Shown: in pieces, positions 15,912 to 22,577 of the stretch
Numbering within the stretch: position 1 is the first letter of the stretch
Layout of the letters: the number at the start of each line of letters is the position of its first letter
From: Pseudomonas putida
Lineage (GTDB): Bacteria > Pseudomonadota > Gammaproteobacteria > Pseudomonadales > Pseudomonadaceae
DNA: 60,003 nucleotides
Assembly: GCF_028682175.1 (NCBI RefSeq)
Contig: NZ_JANHKS010000035.1
Coordinates: 1-60,003, forward strand
Direction: 5' to 3'
Made by a program: the position numbers and the translations under genes
Notes under the pieces: generated by a model
What the model was told of the DNA's origin: nothing
Seen by the model: only the letters and a program-made list of their open reading frames with translations
Database searches by the model: none

Positions 15912-16948
15912 CACGTACGCCCCCGCACCAGCATGAACAGAAAAACCGGCGCACCGATAAATGCAGTGACAATACCGATGGGAAGCTCGGCAGGCGCAAG
16001 CACCAGGCGCGCGAAAACGTCGGCAAACAGCAACAGGCTCGCGCCCGCCAGTGCCGAGGCCGGCAACAGCACGCGATGGTCGGGGCCGACGATCAGGCGA
16101 ACCAGGTGCGGCACGATCAGGCCGACGAAGCCGATCAGTCCCGCCGCCGCCACTGCCGCGCCGACGCCCAGGGCGATACACACCACCAGTTCGCGCTTGA
16201 GCCGCTCGACTTCGATCCCCAGGTGACGGGCTTCGGATTCCCCCAGCAGCAAGGCATTCAGCGCCTTGGCCCGCCTCGGCAGCCAGACGATCACCGCCGC
16301 GCACACCAGCAGCAGCGGCCAGAGCCTTGCGTAACTGGCGCCGTTGAGCGTGCCCAGGTTCCAGAAGGTCAGGGTCCGCAATGCCGCGTCGTCAGCCAGA
16401 TAGGAGAACAAACCGATGATCGAACCGGCCAGCGCAGTCATCGCCACCCCGGCCAGCAGCATGATGCCAACGCTGGTCTGCCCTTCCCGACGCCCCAGGC
16501 GATAAACGATGCCGGTCACCGTCAAGCCTCCGGCAAAGGCAAAAATCGATAACACATAAGGAGCGAATGCTTCGGAAAGGCCACCCAGTGACGCACCCGT
16601 GACAATCGCAATCGCAGCACCCAGCGCCGCGCCGCTGGACACGCCGACCAGCCCCGGATCGGCCAGTGGGTTACGAAACAGGCCCTGCATCGCCACGCCG
16701 GACAGCGCCAGTACGGCACCCACCGCAAGGCCAAGCAAGGTCCGAGGCACACGGATCTGCCCGAGAATCAGTTCGGCCTGTTGCAGATCATCCCCGGACA
16801 CCGGCACGCCCAGCAGGCGCAAGCCGGCGCGCAGGGTGTCCATCAACGGCAGGCTGACCGGGCCAAGGGCCAGCGACAACCAGACTGCCAGCAGGCAGGC
16901 CAGGGCCAGCAATACAAACAAGGTGCGTGGCTTGAGCATGAGCCTCAT
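15911..16948 (-). CDS. hmuU: Heme ABC transporter permease (FecCD family)
   Basis: Inner-membrane permease of the BtuC/FecCD type. The 345 residues have about ten hydrophobic helices and the family signatures GVSSGAALGA and LIGFVGLIVPHLVRLIVGPDHR (the coupling region that contacts the ATPase). It overlaps hmuT by 4 bp (ATGA) and hmuV by 1 bp, so the three transporter genes form a tight operon. Confidence 0.94.
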   Translation of the reverse strand: MRLMLKPRTLFVLLALACLLAVWLSLALGPVSLPLMDTLRAGLRLLGVPVSGDDLQQAELILGQIRVPRTLLGLAVGAVLALSGVAMQGLFRNPLADPGLVGVSSGAALGAAIAIVTGASLGGLSEAFAPYVLSIFAFAGGLTVTGIVYRLGRREGQTSVGIMLLAGVAMTALAGSIIGLFSYLADDAALRTLTFWNLGTLNGASYARLWPLLLVCAAVIVWLPRRAKALNALLLGESEARHLGIEVERLKRELVVCIALGVGAAVAAAGLIGFVGLIVPHLVRLIVGPDHRVLLPASALAGASLLLFADVFARLVLAPAELPIGIVTAFIGAPVFLFMLVRGRT

Positions 16949-17844
16949 TGAGCTGGCGTTACCTTGGCGTTGAGCGATGAGTCAGCCGGGTAGAAGGCCC
17001 TGGACAGCGCCTGCATGGCCTCGGGCAGCCGCGGGCCCAGGCCGCCGACCAGCAGCGTCGGGTCGACTTCCAGCACGCGCTTGTTGCGCACCGCCTGGGT
17101 CGCGGCCAGCAGCGGGTTTTCGCGCATCAAGGCATCGCGGGACGAGGCGCCGTTCTGTGCGCGGTCGGTGAACACCAGCACCTCAGGATTGAGCCCTGCC
17201 ATCGCCTCGGCAGAAAAAATCTTGTAACCATTATGGGTCGCCAGATTGCGGCCACCGGCCTGTTTGATCAGCCAGTCCCCTACCGTCCCGGCACCGGCGA
17301 CCATCGGCGCCGCACCCGCATGGCTGACCAGCAACAGAACGCCCGGCGCCGTCTGGTGCTGTTGTGCACGGGCTACCCAGTCATGCTGGCTGTCCAGTTG
17401 GCGCACGTATTGATCGGCAACCTGACGCGCCTGATCTTCGTCACCGAGCAATTTGCCGAGTTTTTGCAGATTGCCCTGCAGCGCGCTCACCTCAGCGGCT
17501 GCGGAAAACACCTCGACCTTCACCCCGGCAGTGCGAAGTTGCGCGAGCACCGGCGGCGGCCCCATTTCTTCGGTGCCAATCAGAACATTCGGACGCAGGC
17601 TCAGGATGCCTTCCGACGACAACTGCCGCTGATAGCCGATGCTGGGCAAGGATTTGATGGATTCCGGATGCTGGCTGGTGGTGTCGATGCCCACCAGATG
17701 CGATTGCCCGCCGAGGGTCACGACCCACTCGGTCAGCGCCCCGCCGGCACTGACCCAGCGCTGGGGCTGCTGCGAATCGGCCAGTGCCAGATGAGTGATG
17801 AGAAACCCGGTCAGAATGGCAGTCAGCCTAGCAACGAAGCGCAT
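16945..17844 (-). CDS. hmuT: Heme ABC transporter periplasmic substrate-binding protein
   Basis: Periplasmic heme carrier (type III substrate-binding protein) that delivers heme to HmuUV. The 299 residues have a Sec signal (about 1-22, ending LALADS), an N-terminal lobe with VSAGGALTEWVVTLG and IGYQRQLSSEGILSLRPNVLIG, a helical linker and a C-terminal lobe. It is the first gene of hmuTUV-chaN. A promoter with -35 TTGACG (17994-17999) and -10 TATCAA (17972-17977) is overlapped by a Fur box, predicting iron repression. The TonB receptor and the cytoplasmic heme protein found next to phuTUV in P. aeruginosa are not in this window. Confidence 0.93.
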   Translation of the reverse strand: MRFVARLTAILTGFLITHLALADSQQPQRWVSAGGALTEWVVTLGGQSHLVGIDTTSQHPESIKSLPSIGYQRQLSSEGILSLRPNVLIGTEEMGPPPVLAQLRTAGVKVEVFSAAAEVSALQGNLQKLGKLLGDEDQARQVADQYVRQLDSQHDWVARAQQHQTAPGVLLLVSHAGAAPMVAGAGTVGDWLIKQAGGRNLATHNGYKIFSAEAMAGLNPEVLVFTDRAQNGASSRDALMRENPLLAATQAVRNKRVLEVDPTLLVGGLGPRLPEAMQALSRAFYPADSSLNAKVTPAQ

Positions 17845-17971
17845 GGGGAAAGTCCTTTAAAGGGAGGGAACACGGCAGCTCACGTCGTGACAGGGCAGGC
17901 CCGAAGACCGACGGAATCGACGCGCCGTTTGCAGAGCTGTCAGACTAGGCGGCTCCCGACAGCCGGGCAAT

Positions 17972-17999
17972 TTGATAATTATTTGCATTTGCGCGTCAA
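17972..17999. promoter_or_regulatory. Fur box over the divergent hmuT / Rieske promoters
   Basis: GATAATTATTTGCATTTGC (17974-17992) matches the 19-bp Fur consensus at 13 positions. It covers the minus-strand hmuT promoter (TTGACG-N16-TATCAA) and lies 12 bp before the Shine-Dalgarno of the plus-strand Rieske gene, so one site could control both. Confidence 0.7.
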
Positions 18000-18016
18000 G
18001 CGCGAAGGAGTTTCAA

Positions 18017-18346
18017 CTGAAGTACATGTGTAACAGCGTTGATCTGGCCGAGGGTAAAAGCCGGGGCTTCGACATCGACGGCATAAGGCTGCTTGCAGTC
18101 CGCCGTGGCGGGCAGGTTTACGTGTACGAAAACCAGTGCCCGCATCGCCGCGTTCCTCTGGAATGGCAGCCGGACCAGTTCCTTGATGACAGCGCCAGCC
18201 TGATCCAGTGCGCAACCCACGGCGCGCTGTTCCTCATCGAAAACGGTGAATGCATCGCCGGACCATGCGAGGGCAAGCACCTGAACGTGATCGCGGCGAA
18301 CGAAGACGCCCAGGGCATCTGGATCAATCTGCCAGCGCGGGCTTGA
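18017..18346 (+). CDS. Rieske [2Fe-2S] domain protein, probable CTG start
   Basis: Small soluble ferredoxin-like Rieske protein, 109 residues. The cluster ligands are visible as CPHRRVPLEW (C-X-H) and IQCATHGALF (C-X2-H), 23 residues apart. Family members begin MKFLC-like; here the matching frame reads CTG AAG TAC ATG TGT, and the ribosome binding site GAAGGAG (18004-18010) is 6 bp from the CTG but 15 bp from the next ATG (18026). The CTG is therefore the likelier start. It is divergent from hmuTUV across a Fur box. Its 3' end overlaps convergent sfsA by 23 bp. The partner is unknown. Confidence 0.82.
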   Translation: MKYMCNSVDLAEGKSRGFDIDGIRLLAVRRGGQVYVYENQCPHRRVPLEWQPDQFLDDSASLIQCATHGALFLIENGECIAGPCEGKHLNVIAANEDAQGIWINLPARA

Positions 18347-19058
18347 GCTGATGCAGATGGACGTCCAGCCGACGATCCACCCGCACCTCTTCGGGCGTCA
18401 GTTGCACGCCATAGGCCAGGACCTGCACGCCTGCGGCAACCGCCTCCCTTAGCGCGGCGGCGTAGGCAGGGTCTATTTCCTCGGCCGGTCGCACCCCTTC
18501 GATACCGGTGAGGTTCACGCAATACAACAGCACGGCGCGCACACCTTCGCGAGCCAGGGCGGCCAGTTCGCGCAGGTGTTTGGCGCCGCGCTGGGTGACG
18601 GCATCCGGAAAGGCCGCCACGGCACTGTCGTCAAAGCCCAGGGTGACGCTCTTGACCTCAAGAAACAGCGAGCCGTCGGGGTAGTCCAGGCGGAAATCCA
18701 CCCGGCTGTTTTCCTGTCCATAGGCCACTTCGCGCTTTAGCCCCGTGAAGCCGTTCAGTTCGGTGATGACACCCGCCAGCAGCGCCTCTTCAACGAGTTT
18801 ATTGGCCCGCCCGGTGTTGACGCAGGCAAAGCGCCCCTGCGGGGTTTCGCTGATTTCCCAGGTGCCGGGCAGCTTGCGCTTGGGGTCGTTGGAGCGGCTG
18901 AACCAGACCTTGCCGCCCGGCATCATGCAATTGAACATGGAGCCGGTATTGGGGCAGTGGATGGTCAGACGCTCGCCACTGGCCGTTTCGATGTCTGCCA
19001 GAAAGCGTTTGTAGCGTTGTAGCAGGCGTGCTTCTTCGAGCTCGGGAAAAAAACGCAT
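18324..19058 (-). CDS. sfsA: SfsA, sugar fermentation stimulation protein / DNA-binding nuclease-like
   Basis: SfsA family protein of 244 residues (family about 235). It has an N-terminal OB-like domain with HCPNTGSMFNCMMPG (about residues 34-48) and a C-terminal PD-(D/E)XK nuclease-like domain with RVDFRLDY and LFLEVKSVTLG (D...EVK, about residues 118-138). Historically linked to maltose metabolism in E. coli; its biochemical role is not settled. The ATG overlaps the aminotransferase stop by one base (TGATG). It is convergent with, and overlaps by 23 bp, the Rieske gene. Confidence 0.93.
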   Translation of the reverse strand: MRFFPELEEARLLQRYKRFLADIETASGERLTIHCPNTGSMFNCMMPGGKVWFSRSNDPKRKLPGTWEISETPQGRFACVNTGRANKLVEEALLAGVITELNGFTGLKREVAYGQENSRVDFRLDYPDGSLFLEVKSVTLGFDDSAVAAFPDAVTQRGAKHLRELAALAREGVRAVLLYCVNLTGIEGVRPAEEIDPAYAAALREAVAAGVQVLAYGVQLTPEEVRVDRRLDVHLHQLKPALAD

Positions 19059-20230
19059 CAGCCTTGCCAGCTCCGCAGCCCGCGCCCGATCCGCTCGACT
19101 GCTTCCTGCAGGCGCGGCAGGCTCTGGGTATAGGCGAACCGCACGTGATGGCCCGCCTGATGGCGACCGAAGTCCAGGCCCGGCGTGAAGGCGACGTGCT
19201 CGGTTTCCAGGAAATGCCGACAGAACGCGAAGGCATCGCCGCCGAATGCGCTGATATCTGCATAAAGATAGAAGGCGCCTTCGGGCTCTACCGCAATGTT
19301 GAAACCCAGTTCACGCAATGCAGGCAGCAGGAAGTCTCGACGCTTGCCGAACTCGGCCCGGCGTTGTTCGAGAATTTCCAGGGTCTGCGGCTCGAAGCAG
19401 GCCAGCGCCGCACTCTGCGCCATGCTCGGCGCGCTGATGTAAAGATTCTGCGCCAGTTTTTCCAGATCGCCGACAGCAGCCTGGGGTGCAACCAGCCAGC
19501 CAAGACGCCAGCCGGTCATGCCGAAATACTTTGAAAAGCTATTTAGTACGAACGCATCGTTATCCACTTCCAGCACGCTGGCCGCATCCATGCCGTAGGT
19601 CAGCCCGTGGTAGATCTCGTCCACCACCAGATGCCCGTGGCGCTGCTTGAGTGAAGCGGACAACGCGGCCAGTTCGTCGCGGTGCAGCAGAGTGCCCGTC
19701 GGATTGGCAGGGGACGCGACCAGCGCGCCGACGCTGTCCTGGTCCCAGTGCCAGGCCACCAGATCCGGCGTCAGTTGATAGCGTACATCGGGCCCCACTG
19801 GCACCAATTGCGCCGCGCCTTCCACCAGACGCAGGAAATGCCGGTTGCAAGGGTAACCAGGATCGGCCAGCAACCAGTGCTTGCCGGGATCGACCAGGAG
19901 ACTGGCGGCCAGCAGCAAGGCTCCGGAGCCGCCGGGGGTGATCAGGATCCGCTCAGGATCGATGTCCACGCCATAGCGCTGGGCGTAGAACCCGGAAATC
20001 GCCTGGCGCAGTTCAGGCAGGCCGCGTGCTGCGGTGTACCGGGTTTTCCCCGCGGCCAGTGCAGCCTGGCCGGCCTTGATGATGGGTTCGGCGGTGGTGA
20101 AGTCCGGCTCGCCGATCTCCAGATGGATGACATCGTGCCCCGCTGCCTGCAATTCATTGGCACGGGCCAGCAGCGCCATGACATGAAAGGGTTCGATGGC
20201 GCGGCTGCGCGCACTGTAGGGCTGGGGCAT
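19058..20230 (-). CDS. Pyridoxal-phosphate-dependent aminotransferase (class I/II)
   Basis: Fold-type I aminotransferase, 390 residues. The PLP-binding lysine lies in NSFSKYFGMTGWRLGW, the cofactor phosphate site in TPGGSGALLLA, and the N-terminal signature HLEIGEPDFTT is of the aspartate/alanine aminotransferase subgroup. The amino-acid substrate cannot be told from sequence. It is coupled to sfsA by a one-base overlap. Confidence 0.92.
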   Translation of the reverse strand: MPQPYSARSRAIEPFHVMALLARANELQAAGHDVIHLEIGEPDFTTAEPIIKAGQAALAAGKTRYTAARGLPELRQAISGFYAQRYGVDIDPERILITPGGSGALLLAASLLVDPGKHWLLADPGYPCNRHFLRLVEGAAQLVPVGPDVRYQLTPDLVAWHWDQDSVGALVASPANPTGTLLHRDELAALSASLKQRHGHLVVDEIYHGLTYGMDAASVLEVDNDAFVLNSFSKYFGMTGWRLGWLVAPQAAVGDLEKLAQNLYISAPSMAQSAALACFEPQTLEILEQRRAEFGKRRDFLLPALRELGFNIAVEPEGAFYLYADISAFGGDAFAFCRHFLETEHVAFTPGLDFGRHQAGHHVRFAYTQSLPRLQEAVERIGRGLRSWQG

Positions 20231-20584
20231 GGTCCTTCCTTTTACTGGCAGGTGTCGAAAACTGTCGCCTGATTCTACCCAACCGCTTGCGCCGCTACAG
20301 GATTATCGGAGAAGACTGGCCTCACGCGCTGCCGATGATCCGCAAAAACCGGTGTAGTTGCACAAGGGGGCTAGACTGATGGCACTGCAAAATAATATAA
20401 AACCGGGCGCTTTGGCCGTGGTCATAGTTCACGGGCGCGTTGTAGAGCCATGCTCGACAACCGGGAGTAGCGCGCTCCGATTCGATCTGGTAAGTTCGCC
20501 CGCTTGCAGCCGCAGGGCCGGCAGGCGTCGGCGATGGATCTTTACCCTGCGCAATGGCTTAGAAGAGTGAGAGGCTGTCCGTTC
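20231..20584. other. Intergenic region upstream of dksA, no gene seen
   Basis: A 354-bp gap between the divergent aminotransferase and dksA. Short open frames exist (for example from 20379) but have neither a convincing ribosome binding site nor family resemblance. An A/T-rich patch near 20385-20402 may be promoter DNA; no confident -35/-10 pair is visible. Confidence 0.5.
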
Positions 20585-21028
20585 ATGCCCACCGAAGAAA
20601 AGCAAAAAAGCAACCAAACGATTAGCGGTTTCGAGCCTTACGTCACGACGAAGGACGAGGAATACATGGGCAAGCCCATGCGCGCTCACTTCACCAAGAT
20701 CCTGAACAAGTGGAAACAGGACTTGATGCAGGAAGTTGATCGCACCGTTGATCATATGAAGGACGAAGCGGCCAACTTTCCTGACCCGGCAGACCGTGCA
20801 AGTCAGGAAGAGGAATTCGCCCTTGAACTGCGTGCTCGTGATCGTGAGCGCAAGTTGATCAAGAAGATCGACAAGACGCTGCAATTGATCGAAGACGAAG
20901 AGTACGGCTGGTGCGAATCCTGCGGCATCGAGATCGGCCTGCGCCGCCTGGAAGCCCGTCCGACCGCCGACCTGTGCATCGACTGCAAGACCCTGGCTGA
21001 AATCAAGGAAAAACAGATCGGTAAATGA
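20585..21028 (+). CDS. dksA: RNA polymerase-binding transcription factor DksA
   Basis: Binds the RNA polymerase secondary channel and, with ppGpp, controls stringent-response promoters such as those of rRNA. The 147 residues show the coiled coil (about 33-108) whose acidic tip is PDPADRASQEEE (67-78), and the four-cysteine zinc site C110, C113, C131, C134, so this is the zinc-dependent paralogue rather than the cysteine-poor DksA2. The ATG at 20585 gives the standard length. A terminator follows directly. Confidence 0.97.
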   Translation: MPTEEKQKSNQTISGFEPYVTTKDEEYMGKPMRAHFTKILNKWKQDLMQEVDRTVDHMKDEAANFPDPADRASQEEEFALELRARDRERKLIKKIDKTLQLIEDEEYGWCESCGIEIGLRRLEARPTADLCIDCKTLAEIKEKQIGK

Positions 21029-21045
21029 TCGTGTTTTCTTTCAGG

Positions 21046-21071
21046 ACAAAAGACGCTTCGGCGTCTTTTGT
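21046..21071 (+). terminator. Intrinsic terminator downstream of dksA
   Basis: Perfect 11-bp inverted repeat (ACAAAAGACGC/GCGTCTTTTGT) around a TTCG tetraloop, 17 bp after the dksA stop; the T-rich right arm provides the U tract. Confidence 0.9.
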
Positions 21072-21097
21072 TGTTTCTGGAGCCAAGTGATTTCCTC

Positions 21098-21162
21098 GTA
21101 GCAGTCCGGCTTGCCGGCGATGGCGCCCACAAGATCACTGTCGCGGGCAAGCGCGCTCCTAC
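21098..21162. repeat. Hybrid REP pair (two different REP families as arms)
   Basis: The left arm is GTAGCAGTCCGGCTTGCCGG-type; the right arm is the inverted GTAGGAGCGCGCTTGCCCGC-type. The two arms belong to different families elsewhere in this window. Confidence 0.8.
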
Positions 21163-21201
21163 AGCCTTCGGCCAGAAACCAGATCGTGGTCGCACATCAG
21201 T

Positions 21202-21230
21202 CCGTAGCAGCACGGCTTGCCGGCGGGGGC
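21202..21230. repeat. Single REP arm, GTAGCAGCACGGCTTGCCGG family
   Basis: One unpaired copy of CCGTAGCAGCACGGCTTGCC extended by GGCGGGGGC. Confidence 0.75.
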
Positions 21231-21270
21231 GACCTTCGGCCAAGAGCCAGATCTTCGTCACACACCGGCC

Positions 21271-21341
21271 CCGTAGCAGTCCGGCTTGCCGGGGTCGGTG
21301 CCCGCAAGATCGCTGTCGCGGGCAAGCGCGCTCCTACAGGG
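21271..21341. repeat. Hybrid REP pair
   Basis: The left arm CCGTAGCAGTCCGGCTTGCC belongs to one family and the right arm (inverted GTAGGAGCGCGCTTGCCCGC) to the other, as at 21098-21162. Confidence 0.8.
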
Positions 21342-21395
21342 TCTGATGATTCGTCCGGTTCTTCGGCCATCCGATTTCCAGTACCATCTGCGTCC

Positions 21396-22283
21396 ATGAA
21401 ATCCCTTCCTTATATAGGGCGCTTTGCGCCAACCCCCAGCGGTTATCTGCACTTCGGCTCTCTGGTCGCGGCGCTTGCGTCCTATCTGGATGCGCGGGCT
21501 GTCGGTGGCAAGTGGCTGATGCGCATGGAAGACCTCGATCCGCCTCGGGAAGAACCCGGCGCGCAAGCGGCCATTCTCAACGCCCTGGAAACCTACGGCT
21601 TCGAGTGGGACGGCGAACTGGTCAGACAAAGCGACCGTCACGACGCCTACCAGGACATCATCAACCGCTGGTTCAGCCATGGCCTGGCCTACGCCTGCAC
21701 CTGTTCGCGCAAGCAACTGGAAGACTTCCAGGGTATTTACCCAGGCTTCTGCCGCAACGCAGGGCATTCGCCTGACAACGCCGCCATCCGCATTCGCGTG
21801 CCGGAACTGGAATACCGCTTCGAAGACCGGGTACAGGGCTCATTCGCCCAGCACCTGGGCCGCGATGTCGGCGATTTCGTGATCCGCCGCCGTGACGGTT
21901 TCTACGCCTACCAACTGGCGGTGGTCCTCGACGATGGCTGGCAAGGGGTCACCGACATCGTGCGCGGCGCCGACCTGCTGGACTCCACGCCGCGCCAGCT
22001 ATACCTACAGGAACTACTGGGCCTGCCGCAACCGCGCTACCTGCACGTGCCGCTGATTACCCAGCCCAACGGCAACAAGCTGGGCAAGACCTACCGCTCC
22101 CCGCCCTTGCCGGCCGACCAGGCGACCCCGCTACTGATGCGGGCCCTGCGTGCGCTCGGGCAGCCCGCGCCAGCGGACCTGTCGTTCGCCACCCCGCGTG
22201 AAGTGCTGGACTGGGGAATCGCCCACTGGAATGCCGATTTGATTCCGCGGGTCGCCACGATCGAAGAAGCTCGAATAGACTGA
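21396..22283 (+). CDS. gluQ: Glutamyl-Q tRNA(Asp) synthetase
   Basis: Attaches glutamate to queuosine at position 34 of tRNA(Asp). The 295 residues resemble the catalytic half of glutamyl-tRNA synthetase without the anticodon-binding domain: class I motif PSGYLHFGSL (HFGS at about 19-22), the zinc site CTC...YPGFC (near 100-120), and KMSKS-like NKLGKT. It follows dksA, as is usual in gammaproteobacteria, but here REP elements and a terminator intervene. The ATG at 21396 gives the family length; the longer upstream frame is REP sequence. Confidence 0.96.
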   Translation: MKSLPYIGRFAPTPSGYLHFGSLVAALASYLDARAVGGKWLMRMEDLDPPREEPGAQAAILNALETYGFEWDGELVRQSDRHDAYQDIINRWFSHGLAYACTCSRKQLEDFQGIYPGFCRNAGHSPDNAAIRIRVPELEYRFEDRVQGSFAQHLGRDVGDFVIRRRDGFYAYQLAVVLDDGWQGVTDIVRGADLLDSTPRQLYLQELLGLPQPRYLHVPLITQPNGNKLGKTYRSPPLPADQATPLLMRALRALGQPAPADLSFATPREVLDWGIAHWNADLIPRVATIEEARID

Positions 22284-22400
22284 ACTAGAGCGGTTGCTCC
22301 AAACTGCCGTAGAAAGGTGGCCGAAACGTCGCTTGCGGCCTGATAGCCATCCGTTACCATGCCGCTCCTCATCTGTCGGTCAGTCAACCTGGGAGGCCAA

Positions 22401-22577
22401 ATGTACATCTACCGATTGGTCCTGCTCCTGGTGGTAGGCATTTATCTATTTTCCCCGGCCATCATGGATTGGTGGATCGACGCGACGGGGGCCTGGTACC
22501 GGCCCTACATGCTGTGGCTGATCCTGATCGTGGTGACTTTCATTCTGCAGAGCCAACGAGATGCCGATGAGCTTTAG
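22401..22577 (+). CDS. cbrX: CbrX-like small membrane protein upstream of cbrA
   Basis: A 58-residue protein with two hydrophobic helices (YRLVLLLVVGIYLFSPAI and YMLWLILIVVTFIL) and a charged tail. The ATG follows a GGGAGG ribosome binding site (22391-22396). It overlaps the start of cbrA by about 11-17 bp, so cbrA translation is probably coupled to it. In other pseudomonads a small ORF at this position, called cbrX, is cotranscribed with cbrA. Confidence 0.85.
   Translation: MYIYRLVLLLVVGIYLFSPAIMDWWIDATGAWYRPYMLWLILIVVTFILQSQRDADEL

Noticed and set aside
20358..20570. Short plus-strand frame before dksA
   Set aside because: No ribosome binding site, no family resemblance, and an Arg-rich non-codon-biased end.
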